Part shown: positions 18,321 to 27,167 of the stretch, in pieces
Layout: each line of letters opens with the position of its first letter
How positions within the stretch are numbered: the first letter of the stretch is position 1
NCBI GenBank assembly: GCA_963734595.1
Contig: CAVTHV010000026.1
Span: 310,001 to 374,000, forward strand
DNA from: CAKKQX01 sp963734595
GTDB lineage: Bacteria > Pseudomonadota > Gammaproteobacteria > Burkholderiales > SG8-41
Length of the DNA stretch: 64,000 nt
Direction of reading: 5' to 3'
The notes under the pieces: model-generated
Told to the model about the DNA's origin: nothing
Databases searched by the model: none
Seen by the model: only the letters and a program-made list of their open reading frames with translations
Made by a program: the position numbers and the translations under genes

Positions 18321-18800
18321 ATGACTGTGATGAATAAATACGGTGCAGCGCTGGCTTTGGCAGGTCTGCTGGCGCTTGGCGGCTGCGAAACGACGAACAG
18401 TCCCCCGAATACTTCGAGCTCGGGAACGACCGATACGGGAAACGTTTACTCCGGGTACGGCGTGGTGCAAAACATCGAACTGGTGAAGCAGGACAGTGGT
18501 GGCATTGGCGGGAGCGGCATAGGCATCGGCACCATCGCCGGTGCGGTGGTCGGGGGTGTCGTCGGCCACCAGGTGGGCGGCGGAACAGGCCAGACCGCTG
18601 CGACGGTCGCCGGTGCGGCGGGCGGCGCTTATGTCGGGCACCAACTCGAAAAGCAGCAACAACAGCAAACAGCAGATGTATATAAAGTCACCGTCCGCAT
18701 GGACAATGGCGGGTATCAAACACTGACGCAGAGCACGGGCGCCAATTTCAGAGTCGGCGACCGGGTGAGAATAGAAAACGGCGTCATGCAGCGCTACTGA
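18321..18800 (+). CDS. Glycine-zipper 2TM-domain lipoprotein (SlyB/Rick-17kDa-like)
   Basis: 159 residues: lipoprotein signal MTVMNKYGAALALAGLLALG with lipobox LGGC; GYGVVQNIELVKQ; a glycine zipper (IGTIAGAVVGGVVGHQVGGG, ATVAGAAGGAYVGHQLEK); a Gln run (QQQQQ); and a C-terminal VYKVTVRMDNGG ... RVGDRVRIENG strand region. This is the layout of SlyB and the rickettsial 17-kDa antigen, outer-membrane lipoproteins that respond to envelope stress. ATG 18321 follows AGAGGA. Confidence 0.85.
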   Translation: MTVMNKYGAALALAGLLALGGCETTNSPPNTSSSGTTDTGNVYSGYGVVQNIELVKQDSGGIGGSGIGIGTIAGAVVGGVVGHQVGGGTGQTAATVAGAAGGAYVGHQLEKQQQQQTADVYKVTVRMDNGGYQTLTQSTGANFRVGDRVRIENGVMQRY

Positions 18801-18930
18801 TTTTCCTGGTGAGGAAACGCCCGCGGACTCGATTGCCGCGGGCGGAGGGCAGTTGCGACGTTGGAACAAGATTGCCGCTGATTTTTGCGCATCCCCGGCC
18901 ACGGCAGCAATTGCCGTTTTTTTTTCGTTA

Positions 18931-18973
18931 TGCGCGTCAGCGCACAGAGAAAACGCCGGGAATGGCGGATGAT
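18931..18973 (+). promoter_or_regulatory. Crp/Fnr-type promoter upstream of the 19022 gene
   Basis: TGCGCGTCAGCGCACA (18931-18946), 21 bases, GATGAT (18968-18973). The hexamer lies beyond an alternative ATG at 18962, which argues that translation starts at 19022. Confidence 0.65.
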
Positions 18974-19021
18974 GGCTTCAATCCGAGGCAATATCCTACG
19001 CCATTGTTTCTACGTATAAAA

Positions 19022-19438
19022 ATGAAATACCATCCATTCCGGAATCTGCCGTTGCTGATCACAGGCATCGCGGTAATCCTGTTCAGCAGCGCGGGAATTG
19101 CGCGCATCGCCGGATGGAACCCGGTATCCAGTGGCGGCGCCGGGAGCGTTCCCGTAATTGACGCGCTTCCCGCAGTCAAAGGCAGGTGCGCCGAATGTGG
19201 CGTGATCGTGTCGGTGCGGGACATCGAACTGCGCAATGAAAACGGCATGTCCGGTGCAACCGGCGAAACGGTCGCCGGCAACCAAAATGAGACACAGGTG
19301 CAATCAACCAAAAGCCATGAACTGACCATCCGTCTCGCCGATGGGTCGAGCCGCGTGATCAACGAGGCAAGTCCTGCGCACTGGCGATTGGGTGAACGCG
19401 TGATAGTCATCGACGGCGCGCACCCGTCGGATCAATGA
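19022..19438 (+). CDS. Membrane-anchored CAECGVI protein lacking the glycine zipper
   Basis: 138 residues with an N-terminal transmembrane anchor (LLITGIAVILFSSAGIARIA), the motif CAECGVIVSVRDIE, and a C-terminal strand region (LTIRLADGSSRVINEASPAHW, LGERVIVIDG). It is clearly related to the protein at 22674, but the roughly 40-residue glycine zipper between CAECGVI and the C-terminal part is replaced by a shorter polar stretch (ENGMSGATGETVAGNQNE). The stop overlaps the next start by four bases (ATGA), so it is coupled to the AI-2E-type permease. The two cysteines may bind metal or form a disulfide; this is inference. Confidence 0.7.
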   Translation: MKYHPFRNLPLLITGIAVILFSSAGIARIAGWNPVSSGGAGSVPVIDALPAVKGRCAECGVIVSVRDIELRNENGMSGATGETVAGNQNETQVQSTKSHELTIRLADGSSRVINEASPAHWRLGERVIVIDGAHPSDQ

Positions 19439-20647
19439 ATTCTTCACAGGTTGGCGCAGCGGAGGGAACTTCGCTCCATGGCGAAGCCGACACTCCGGTC
19501 GTGGCCGAGGCATCGGCTCCAGCCGCGGGTTCCGCGACAGTCGCGGTGCGCGCGACCCGCTACTTTCACATGAATCTCGGCATCGGCGTGCTCGCGGTCA
19601 TCGCGATCGTCGCCGCGCTGTATCTGGCGCGCGGGTTTTTCGTGCCGTTGCTGATCGGAATCCTCGCGAGTTATACGCTGCACCCGGTGGTGGATTGGCT
19701 GAGAGCATGGCACGTTCCGCGTCCCGCGGGAGCGGCGTTGGTGCTGGCCGTGCTGGTCGGCAGCCTGTCCTGGATCGCGTTTTCGCTGAGCGACGATGCC
19801 ACGGCAATGTTCGAAAAGCTGCCCGATGCGGCGCGCAAGCTGCGGCAGAACCTGAGCGCCGCCCGCAGCGGCAGTCCGACTGCACTGCAGAACGTGCAGG
19901 AAGCCGCCACCGAAATAGAGGGCGCTGCCGCCGACGCCGGCGCGAAGCCGGGCGCGAAGCCGGGCCCGCGCGCGGTCGCTGCGCGGCCGGCCGAGCAGAC
20001 CTGGTTGCGCGACTACACGCTCGCGCAGTCCCGGTTGTTGATCACGATTGCCGCGCAAGCGCCGATCATTCTTCTGCTCACCTATTTCCTGCTGGCCTCG
20101 GGAGCGCATTTCCGGCGCAAACTGGTGCAGTTCGTCGGGGGTTCGCTGTCGCGCAAGAAAGACGCGGTGCGGATCCTCGACGAGGTCGACGTGCAGGTCC
20201 AGCGCTACCTGCTTGCCATGCTCGTGTCGAATGCCCTGGTTGGCGCCGGCACCTGGCTTGCGTTCGAGGCGCTGGGAATGGAGCAGGCGGGCGTATGGGG
20301 CGTCGCCGCGGGCGTGCATGCATTTCGTGCCTTACCTGGGACCGGCGCTGATCGCGTTCGCCAGCGGCATGGCCGGCTTCCTGCAGTCCGGGTCGTTGCT
20401 CTTCGCACTCGCGGCGGCAGGCGCGTCGCTCCTGGTGGCGGGCGCCATCGGACTCGTATTCATGACCTGGCTGCAGAGCCGCTTCGCGCGCGTGAACGCC
20501 GCAGTGCTGTTCATCGCCTTGCTGTTCTTCGGCTGGTTGTGGGGTGTCTGGGGCCTGCTGCTCGGTGCGCCGCTGGTGGCGATCGTCAAAGTGGTCTGCG
20601 ACCGGGTGGAAACGCTCAAACCGGTCGGCGAGCTGCTTGGGCACTAG
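19435..20647 (+). CDS. AI-2E transporter family (DUF20/PerM) membrane protein, one frameshift
   Basis: About 404 residues after correcting one break near 20315. An N-terminal hydrophobic pair (IGVLAVIAIVAALYLARGFF), FVPLLIGILASYTLHPVVDW and a periplasmic loop with Ala/Lys-rich sequence are followed by the core helices and, after the break, HFVPYLGPALIAFASGMAGF, MTWLQSRFARVNAAVLFIAL and WGVWGLLLGAPLVAIVKVV. These are hallmarks of the AI-2E/PerM exporter family of eight-helix permeases. The substrate is unknown. It overlaps the upstream CAECGVI gene. Confidence 0.8.
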
Positions 20648-20727
20648 AGTGTCGCTGACCACGTCAAATCAAATCCAAGTCCGCGGCTGTAGAACGGCTC
20701 GATGACCGCGCAACTGGTCTGCCCCTA

Positions 20728-20770
20728 AGCGCGACAGCGCACAGAGAAGTCCGTGAGAACAAAAGATAAT
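20728..20770 (+). promoter_or_regulatory. Crp/Fnr-type promoter of the CX10C-repeat gene
   Basis: AGCGCGACAGCGCACA (20728-20743), 21 bases, GATAAT (20765-20770). The left half-site is the most degenerate of the set. Confidence 0.7.
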
Positions 20771-20784
20771 TCTTCCAAGTGACA

Positions 20785-20809
20785 GGCCGGGAAGCACACG
20801 CTCCCGGCC
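20785..20809 (+). other. 5'-leader hairpin between promoter and the CX10C-repeat gene
   Basis: GGCCGGGA, nine-base loop, TCCCGGCC. It lies just downstream of the predicted -10 and so would sit at or near the 5' end of the mRNA, where such stems often stabilise transcripts. It could instead be a terminator for the permease gene. Confidence 0.45.
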
Positions 20810-20847
20810 ATGTATCACTGCTTACTTCATCACCTCAAGGAATGACC

Positions 20848-21471
20848 ATGACGACTATGAACAAGTTCAATATCGGCGCGATCGCGGTTGCGGTCGGCTT
20901 CGCCTTCAGCGCCGGCGCGATGGCGCAAAGCATGTCGAAGGACGAATACAAGGCGGGCAGGGACGGAATTGCCGCCCAGTACAAGTCCGCCAAAGCGAAC
21001 TGCAATTCGTTCGCAGGCAATGTGAAAGACATCTGCAGGGTCGAGGCCTTGGGCAACGAGAAAATCGCAAAAGCCGATCTCGATTTCAACTACAAACCCA
21101 GCGATAACACCCGCTATGAAGCGCGTGTCGTCAAGGCGCAAGCCGATTACGCGGTGGCCAAGGAGCGGTGCGATGACAAGGCCGGCAACGCCAAGGACGT
21201 CTGCCTGAAGGAAGCAAAGGCGGCGATGATTGCCGCCAAGGCCGACGCCAAGACGCAGATGAAAGTCTCCGGCGCGAACAAGACCGCCAATGAGACGTCC
21301 GCTGCTGCGCATGAGAAGGCGGATGAAAAATCAGACGACGCACGCAAAGACGCGGCGGAACAGAAGCGTGACGCAGATTTCTCGGTGGCGAAAGAAAAAT
21401 GCGACGTTTATTCAGGTGACGCCAAGGACCTGTGTGTGAGCGAGGCGAAGGCGCAGTACGGCAAGTCGTAA
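20848..21471 (+). CDS. Secreted Ala/Lys-rich protein with three CX10C repeats, function unknown
   Basis: 207 residues, signal peptide MTTMNKFNIGAIAVAVGFAF with cleavage after AMA. The mature part is charged and helical, with three copies of one motif: AKANCNSFAGNVKDICRVEA, AKERCDDKAGNAKDVCLKEA and AKEKCDVYSGDAKDLCVSEA. Each has two cysteines exactly ten residues apart, and there is a coiled Ala/Lys/Asp stretch between copies 2 and 3. In the periplasm each pair could form a disulfide-closed helical hairpin. I recognise no characterised family. ATG 20848 is chosen because AAGG lies a suitable distance before it; ATG 20842 is also possible. Confidence 0.75.
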   Translation: MTTMNKFNIGAIAVAVGFAFSAGAMAQSMSKDEYKAGRDGIAAQYKSAKANCNSFAGNVKDICRVEALGNEKIAKADLDFNYKPSDNTRYEARVVKAQADYAVAKERCDDKAGNAKDVCLKEAKAAMIAAKADAKTQMKVSGANKTANETSAAAHEKADEKSDDARKDAAEQKRDADFSVAKEKCDVYSGDAKDLCVSEAKAQYGKS

Positions 21472-21568
21472 GTTGCGGTCCGGGACGCGTCAGCACCTGT
21501 CTGACGCCGACCCGTTCGGTAATGAGCGAATTTGTAATTTAACCAGAGTTTGAGAAAGAGGTATTCCA

Positions 21569-21889
21569 ATGAAAACAATGCAAAAGTTTGCAATTAGCGC
21601 GGTTACCGCGGCGATGTTGCTCGGCCTGGTTGGCTGCGAAGGCATGTCGACACGTGACAAGGACACTGCAATCGGTGCCGGTGTTGGCGCGGTCGGCGGC
21701 GCCGTCCTGACGGGCGGCAGCGCTGTCGGAACGATTGGCGGCGCAGCGGTCGGTGGTGTCATAGGCAACCAGGTCGGCAAAGTAAATAGTAGTGCCGGTC
21801 GTAACATGAGCGAACGCCGCGCCCGCACCCCCGCGGCCGGCGTGTCGCTGCTCTCCGTTGCAAATCACCATTTCGCAATCCCTGGCTGA
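21569..21889 (+). CDS. OsmB-like glycine-zipper lipoprotein
   Basis: 106 residues: lipoprotein signal MKTMQKFAISAVTAAMLLGL with lipobox LVGC; MSTRDKDTAIGAGVGAVGGA; and a glycine zipper (TIGGAAVGGVIGNQVGK). It resembles OsmB and related osmotically induced outer-membrane lipoproteins, which usually end soon after the zipper. Here about 35 further residues (SSAGRNMSERRARTPAAGVS onward) look unlike the family, so a late frame error may have hidden the true stop. GAAAGAGG lies upstream of the ATG. Confidence 0.75.
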   Translation: MKTMQKFAISAVTAAMLLGLVGCEGMSTRDKDTAIGAGVGAVGGAVLTGGSAVGTIGGAAVGGVIGNQVGKVNSSAGRNMSERRARTPAAGVSLLSVANHHFAIPG

Positions 21890-21931
21890 TCCCGTTCCGG
21901 GTAAGCGTTCCAGAGCTGCCGTTCGGTCTTG

Positions 21932-21973
21932 TGTACGCTATCGCACAGAATGCCTTGCCGGCAGCCGGATAAT
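21932..21973 (+). promoter_or_regulatory. Crp/Fnr-type promoter of the small lipoprotein gene at 22076
   Basis: TGTACGCTATCGCACA (21932-21947), 20 bases, GATAAT (21968-21973). Confidence 0.75.
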
Positions 21974-22075
21974 TGCCACAGTGGATGCTCGAGACGGAAG
22001 GGCATGCCGGCGACGGGTTATCGGGCAGTCCGATGAGCCGTTTGTTTCAGGAAAGCAGGTTTTCAGGAGAGACAA

Positions 22076-22273
22076 ATGATGAAGATTGGAAGGATTGTCG
22101 CTGTCGTGTTCGCCGCAGGTGTCCTGGTTGCGGGACTTTCCGGCTGCCAGAAAGAGGAAGGTCCGGCGGAACGCGCGGGAAAGGCAATGGACAATGCGGT
22201 AGACAACGCCGGGAAGCAGATCGAAAAAGCGGGTGAGAAGATTCAGGATGCGGCCAAAGACGCCAAGAAATGA
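22076..22273 (+). CDS. Small helical lipoprotein, function unknown
   Basis: 65 residues: MMKIGRIVAVVFAAGVLVAG with lipobox LSGC, then a Lys/Ala-rich amphipathic helix (AMDNAVDNAGKQIEKAGEKI) ending DAAKDAKK. Similar short lipoproteins are common in betaproteobacteria and resemble Lpp- or YtxH-like helices, but no family is firmly recognised. AGGAGA precedes the tandem ATG codons at 22076/22079. Confidence 0.75.
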   Translation: MMKIGRIVAVVFAAGVLVAGLSGCQKEEGPAERAGKAMDNAVDNAGKQIEKAGEKIQDAAKDAKK

Positions 22274-22479
22274 TAGCAGCCGGGGAGAATCCGCAGCGGG
22301 GACGATTCACGAAATGGTTTTGAACGGGTGCGCCGCGCCAGAAAAATGCCGCTCCTGACGACGCATGACATCTCGGGCAGCCGCGCTGACGTTCTCCGCG
22401 GCGGCGTTCGTTTTCTGCTGTTTTCCCCGTCTGCGGTTCAGTTTACAAAGATGCCCTGATTCCCCGCCGCGAAGCGCTA

Positions 22480-22522
22480 TGTGCGCCAACGCACGGCGCG
22501 CCATCGCAAAGTGGAGGACGAT
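22480..22522 (+). promoter_or_regulatory. Crp/Fnr-type promoter upstream of the 22674 gene
   Basis: TGTGCGCCAACGCACG (22480-22495), 21 bases, GACGAT (22517-22522). It lies in the 400-base gap 22274-22673, which otherwise shows no gene. Confidence 0.65.
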
Positions 22523-22673
22523 CCATGCAAATGGATCGCAGGTCCGGTCATATTGAAACCGGCCAATCCAGGTTTCACCGCGGCATGAAAATTTCAAGCC
22601 GCGAATTTTAAGTTCATGCCACAGACACCAGCATGAACGTCACCCGGGCACAACCGCCTGAAAGGCAGTGAAC

Positions 22674-23276
22674 ATGGAAACGCAAGTGATCAAAGCCAGC
22701 AAATCGCCCCACCTCCTGATATGGATCGCAGGCATCGCGGTAACTTTATTCTGTGCCGCCGGCATCGCGGCCATCATGGGCTGGATTCCGACCTCGATCG
22801 GCGGCGCCAGTGACAATGCGCCGCTCGCCACGCTCGAGAAACCGCAAACCAACACGGCGAAATCTGCCGCGGTGAAATCTCCCGCCGCAAAGGCGCATAC
22901 GGCCCCGGTACAAATGGCCAATAGCGCTCCTGCCCCGGCGAAGTGCGCGGAATGCGGGGTCATCGAATCGACGCGGGAGATCAGTCACGCCGGCGAAGGC
23001 AGCGGTCTTGGCGCAGCCGGCGGCGCGGTCGTGGGCGGACTTCTCGGCAATCAGGTCGGCGGCGGGCGCGGCAACCAGGTTGCGACCGTGGTCGGGGCGG
23101 TGGGTGGCGCGGTAGCCGGCAACCAGATCGAGAAATCGGTGAAATCGAGCAAGAGCTACGAAACCACGGTCCGTTTTGAAGACGGGTCGAGCCGGGTGAT
23201 CGCCGCGGCGAACCCGCCGGCGTGGCGGACGGGGGATCACGTGAAAGTCGTCGACGGCGTGATCCGTTCGAACTGA
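22674..23276 (+). CDS. Membrane-anchored CAECGVI glycine-zipper protein
   Basis: 200 residues: N-terminal transmembrane anchor (LLIWIAGIAVTLFCAAGIAA), an Ala/Pro/Lys linker, CAECGVIESTREISHAGEGS, a glycine zipper (LGAAGGAVVGGLLGNQVGGG, ATVVGAVGGAVAGNQIEK), and a C-terminal strand region (TTVRFEDGSSRVIAAANPPAW, RTGDHVKVVDG). It is a glycine-zipper 2TM family member related to the 18321 and 19022 proteins. ATG 22674 has AAGG eight bases upstream; a GTG at 22668 is possible. It is likely inner-membrane anchored because the N-terminal segment lacks a lipobox. Confidence 0.8.
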   Translation: METQVIKASKSPHLLIWIAGIAVTLFCAAGIAAIMGWIPTSIGGASDNAPLATLEKPQTNTAKSAAVKSPAAKAHTAPVQMANSAPAPAKCAECGVIESTREISHAGEGSGLGAAGGAVVGGLLGNQVGGGRGNQVATVVGAVGGAVAGNQIEKSVKSSKSYETTVRFEDGSSRVIAAANPPAWRTGDHVKVVDGVIRSN

Positions 23277-23373
23277 TCCAGGTGAGCGCCGGAACGTCGC
23301 CGACGTCTAAACAATACGCGGCAACGCTTCTGGCCGCATTGAACTTGACCTCAGACACGAAGGAATAATCATC

Positions 23374-23523
23374 ATGCTTTATACGATTGCCGTCGTTCTG
23401 ATCGTTTTATGGCTGCTGGGACTGGTCACTTCCACCACCATGGGCGGTTTCATCCATGTGCTGCTGGTGATCGCCATCGTCGTCATCTTGCTGAGAGTCA
23501 TCAGCGGCCGCAATCCGGTCTGA
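23374..23523 (+). CDS. lmo0937 family small membrane protein
   Basis: 49 residues, MLYTIAVVLIVLWLLGLVTS then TMGGFIHVLLVIAIVVILLR and a short tail. This is the lmo0937/DUF5670 pattern: two hydrophobic helices joined by the conserved MGGFIHVLLV turn. AAGGAA precedes the ATG. The function is unknown; these proteins recur beside BON, CsbD and DUF3096-type stress genes. Confidence 0.8.
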   Translation: MLYTIAVVLIVLWLLGLVTSTTMGGFIHVLLVIAIVVILLRVISGRNPV

Positions 23524-23545
23524 CGCCCGGGGCCGGGCGGGCCGC

Positions 23546-24304
23546 TTATCCGCGGGCGGATTGCTGGACGACAGCGGCACTGCCCTGACGGTACTGCACA
23601 TCGGACAGCAGGCGGTTTAGTTCCTTCTTGACCACGGCGTAGCACTCGCACGCGCGGGACTCCAGTCCGGACCGCTCAAGCACCGTAATGTGGCCGCGGC
23701 GATAGAGGATCAGGCCCGCTTGCTGCAATTTTCCGGCAGCCTCGGTAATGCCTTCCCGGCGCACGCCGAGCATGCTGGCGACCAATTCCTGCGTCATGAC
23801 CAAAGTATTCGTAGGCAATCGATCGAGGGTCAACAAAAGCCACCGGCACAACTGCTGATCGACCGAATGGTGCCGGTTGCAGGCCGCGGTCTGGAACATC
23901 TGCGTGACCAGCGCCTGGGTATAGCGCAAGAACAAATGCTGCATCAGCCCGCCGCGATTGAATTCCTGCTTCAGCAGCCTTTCCGGCAGCCGGTAGCCAT
24001 GGCCCGCGGTCTGCACGACAGCTGAACTGGGCGTGGTATCGCCTCCCATGAACAGCGAAATACCGACCACGCCTTCATTGCCCACTCCCGCGGTCTCGGC
24101 CGACGCGCCAGACTCCATCACGTAGTGCAGCGACACGATGGAAGTGGTGGGGAAATAGGCGTACTGCAACTGTCCGCCGGGTTCATAGAGAATTTCACCG
24201 AGCGGCATCGTGACCAGTTCCAGGCGGGGAGCCAGGCGCTCGAATTCCGCCGTCGGCAGCGCGCCGAGAAGATGGTTTTGATTCGGACTATGGGGCGACA
24301 ACAT
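23546..24304 (-). CDS. Crp/Fnr family transcriptional regulator (paralogue 4)
   Basis: 252 residues with the same domain order as the other three, recognition-helix region LGVRREGITEAAGKL, TAACNRHHSVDQQLCRW and CECYAVV. It is the last gene of a minus-strand run following the hybrid kinase and receiver-PAS genes (18-base gap to the upstream gene), so it is probably co-transcribed with them. That links a two-component system directly to a Crp/Fnr output regulator. Confidence 0.85.
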   Translation of the reverse strand: MLSPHSPNQNHLLGALPTAEFERLAPRLELVTMPLGEILYEPGGQLQYAYFPTTSIVSLHYVMESGASAETAGVGNEGVVGISLFMGGDTTPSSAVVQTAGHGYRLPERLLKQEFNRGGLMQHLFLRYTQALVTQMFQTAACNRHHSVDQQLCRWLLLTLDRLPTNTLVMTQELVASMLGVRREGITEAAGKLQQAGLILYRRGHITVLERSGLESRACECYAVVKKELNRLLSDVQYRQGSAAVVQQSARG

Positions 24305-24321
24305 GGCGAACTGTCGGAATC

Positions 24322-25152
24322 CTATGCGCTATTTTTTGAAGTGAGTTCGACGCCGATGCCGCGGTAACCGATGAAGCGGCAGGACTGATTGAACATCGGC
24401 TCCCCGCTTACCTGGAACTTTTGACGCGAGCCATCGGCATTGACGCGGTTGAAGACGAAATCCAGGAATGGCTGGCGGGCGGCAATTTTTTCCTGCAGCG
24501 CTTCCCGCTCCGCCTCGTTCCACCCGGTCGTTTTATTGTCGCTGGCTTCACCCACCAAACCGTCGACCCGGATTCCGAGCATTTCCAGGACCGGGCCGGA
24601 AACCCTGGTGAATTTCCCGGTCTCGTCCTGCTCCCAATACCAGTCGGAGGCCAGTTCGGTCAGGCTGCGAAAGCGGGCTTCGCTTTCGCGCAGTTCGGCG
24701 GTCCGTTCCTGCACCCTCTGTTCCAGCACATCGTTATAACTCTCGAGTTTTTTGTACAGCAGCCGGACTTCCAGCATGTTGTGGATGCGCGTCCTGGCTT
24801 CGACGAGATCGAACGGCTTGCTGATGAAATCCTTGGCGCCGGCCTGCAACGCGCGCAGCTTGTGACCCGGTTGCGCGGTGAGGACGATGACCGGAAGATA
24901 GCCGTCCGCATCGTTGGTCTTGAGCGCTTCCATCACCTGGAATCCATCCATGCCGGGCATCTGCAGGTCGAGCAGGATCAGGTCATAGCGGTTTTTGCGA
25001 TGCAGCGCGCAGACCTCCTGTGGATTCATCGTCGAGGCGACGCGGGCGTAGCCGGCCTCGCCCAGCAATTGCTCGAGCAGGCTGACATTGGACTCCTGAT
25101 CGTCAACGATCAAAATGCTGGCGTTGAGAATGTCGGGTTCGGTGACGATCAT
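24322..25152 (-). CDS. Response regulator with C-terminal PAS domain
   Basis: 276 residues: a receiver domain (residues 10-130; ILIVDDQESNVSLLEQLLGE, phospho-acceptor Asp in LILLDLQMPGMDG, Lys in FISKPFD), a coiled-coil (YNDVLEQRVQERTAELRESE), then a PAS domain (FRSLTELASDWYWEQDETGK ... YRGIGVELTSKN). There is no DNA-binding or enzymatic output domain, so it probably passes the signal through protein contacts. The start overlaps the end of the hybrid kinase gene by four bases. Confidence 0.85.
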   Translation of the reverse strand: MIVTEPDILNASILIVDDQESNVSLLEQLLGEAGYARVASTMNPQEVCALHRKNRYDLILLDLQMPGMDGFQVMEALKTNDADGYLPVIVLTAQPGHKLRALQAGAKDFISKPFDLVEARTRIHNMLEVRLLYKKLESYNDVLEQRVQERTAELRESEARFRSLTELASDWYWEQDETGKFTRVSGPVLEMLGIRVDGLVGEASDNKTTGWNEAEREALQEKIAARQPFLDFVFNRVNADGSRQKFQVSGEPMFNQSCRFIGYRGIGVELTSKNSA

Positions 25153-26857
25153 GCATGTTCCTTTTGAACTGCGCGGGCAGGCTGGGTTTTCGCAAATTTC
25201 AGCGCCACGTCCAACGCATCCATGAACTGGTTGACCTTGATCGGCTTGGTGAGATAGTTGAAGAATCCGGCCTCGAGGGCCTTCTCGATATCGTGGGGCA
25301 TCGCATTGGCGCTCAGCGCGATGATCGGGATGTGCGCCGTCGACGGATCGGCGCGCAGGATTTTCATGGCGGCAAGCCCGCTGATGCCGGGCAGGTTGAT
25401 GTCCATCAGGATCACCTCCGGCTGATAGGCGCGTGCAAACTCGATGCCGAGGTTGCCGTCCGCTGCGGAGAGCAGGCGCAGATCCGGGCGGCGCGCAACG
25501 AGTTGCTCGACCAGTTCCAGGTTGGCGGGATTGTCTTCGACGTAGAGCAGGGTGCGCAGCGGCGTGCCGTCCGCCACCTGCGATTGCACCAGCGCAGCAT
25601 GCGCGGTTTCCGGAACGGTAAGCTGCGGTGCGGTCGTCAGCGGCAATTCAATCCAGAACACGCTTCCCACCCCGACAGCGCTATCCGCGCCGATGACGCC
25701 CCCCATCAGTTCGACCAGCCGCTTGGTCACCACCAGGCCGATGCCGGTGCCTTCCTCCGCGCCGGCCTCCTTGCCGAGACGATTGAACGGCTGAAATAGC
25801 TGCGCAAGCTGTTCCGGAGCCAGTCCCGCACCGGTGTCCCTGACACTGATACGAATCGAATCCGGGGAACCAGGGCGCACTCCACGGCAACCGCGCCCTG
25901 CGGCTTGTTGTACTTGATTGCATTGAAAAGAAGGTTGATCAGAACCTGTTTGACCCGGGTCCGGTCGGCTTTGACAAAGTAGGGGATCTCGAATCGCGGA
26001 AAGGTCATGCCGATGCCGCGCTTCTGCGCCTGCGGCTCGATCATGGCCCGGCATTCGAGCATGACCTCGATCAGGGAGATCGGCTCCCGCGACAGCGACA
26101 CCTTGCCCGACTCGATCAGCGCGAGATCGAGGATTTCGTTGATCAGTTCCAGCAGATACCATCCGGCCTTGAGAATCTGGTCGAGGTTCCGCTTCTGGGC
26201 GGGCGTCGGCGATGGCACGCCGGATTCCATCAGCTGGGCGAAACCGAGGATCGCATTGAGCGGCGTGCGCAGCTCGTGGCTCATGCTGGAGAGGAAATCC
26301 GATTTCGCGAGGTTGGCCTTTTCCGCCGCGGCCATGGCCTCGTTCAGGTCCGATTCGACCTGCTTGCGCACGGAATTGTCGGCGCCGATCAGCAGGTAGC
26401 CGATGATGTCGTCATAATCGTCGCGCAGCGCCGTGATCGACACGATGGCCGGAAAGCGGCTGCCGTCCTTGCAGATATAGGTCAATTCATAGATGTCCTC
26501 GATCCCGCGCGAGGCTTTGAAAGCCAATGCCTCGAAGCCCGGCGTGATGGTGGTTCCGAGCTCGAGGCTCAACGCCTGGGCGCGCGCCATCACTTCCTGC
26601 GGATCATGGATGTCGCTGGGGTTGATCTTGTTCACGACTTCGGCGGCCGGATAGCCCAGCATGCGCTCGGCGCCGACATTGAATAATTGAATGATGCCTT
26701 TCTCGTCGGTGGCGATGATCGAGAAATTGGCGCTGTTGAGAATCGCGTTCTGCAAGGCCCCCGTTTTAAGCAACGCTTCCTGGCGCCGCACTTCGGTGAT
26801 GCCGTCCGCCTTGCCGGCATCGTCGGCAAGGGTGGCGCCGTTTCCTGCTTTGGACAT
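25149..26857 (-). CDS. Hybrid sensor histidine kinase (PAS-HisKA-HATPase-REC), one frameshift
   Basis: After correcting one break near 25870, about 569 residues: a PAS domain (NAILNSANFSIIATDEKGII, MLGYPAAEVV), HisKA with the phospho-acceptor His in FLSSMSHELRTPLNAILGFA, HATPase (NLLFNAIKYNKPQG, VRDTGAGLAPEQLAQLFQPF, GTGIGLVVTKRLVELMGG) and a C-terminal receiver (LLYVEDNPANLELVEQLVAR, VILMDINLPGISG, YLTKPIKVNQFM). There are no transmembrane helices, so it is a cytoplasmic sensor. It starts an apparent operon continuing into the receiver-PAS and Crp/Fnr genes. Confidence 0.85.
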
Positions 26858-26978
26858 GGCCGTTTTCCGTGAAAAGCGTACAACGATCCGGAGAGGGGAC
26901 TACGCTTGTCGGGTCGGCAACAGAAGATTGCGACCTCCACAGTCGGAAATAAACCGCGCCTCTCCTGAGGCGAGTGTG

Positions 26979-27021
26979 ATCATCACAGTTTTTCCGACGG
27001 ACGTCTGTGTGCTGACGCACA
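26979..27021 (-). promoter_or_regulatory. Crp/Fnr-type promoter of the 26857 kinase operon
   Basis: Read toward the kinase: TGTGCGTCAGCACACA (27006-27021), 21 bases, GATGAT (26979-26984). It lies in the 310-base gap 26858-27167, which has no gene. Confidence 0.7.
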
Positions 27022-27167
27022 CAAGCCCGGCCGATGTTACACGGATTTGCCCCCCTTGGGTCATAAACATGCCCTGATCAAGCCAAACCCGTTTATTTCG
27101 CCGGTCTCGCTTCGAAATGCCCGGGACGCATCTTCGAACCGGTTCGCCACGATTTGAGGCCGGCAGG

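Noticed and set aside
19435..20647. AI-2E permease as a quorum-sensing gene
   Set aside because: Most members of this family are not shown to move AI-2, and no luxS or lsr-like gene is present, so only the family is stated.
26975..26987. TGTGATCATCACA, resembling a classical CRP half-site pair
   Set aside because: It overlaps the predicted -10 hexamer of the 26857 operon promoter and occurs only once, so it is not treated as a separate CRP site.
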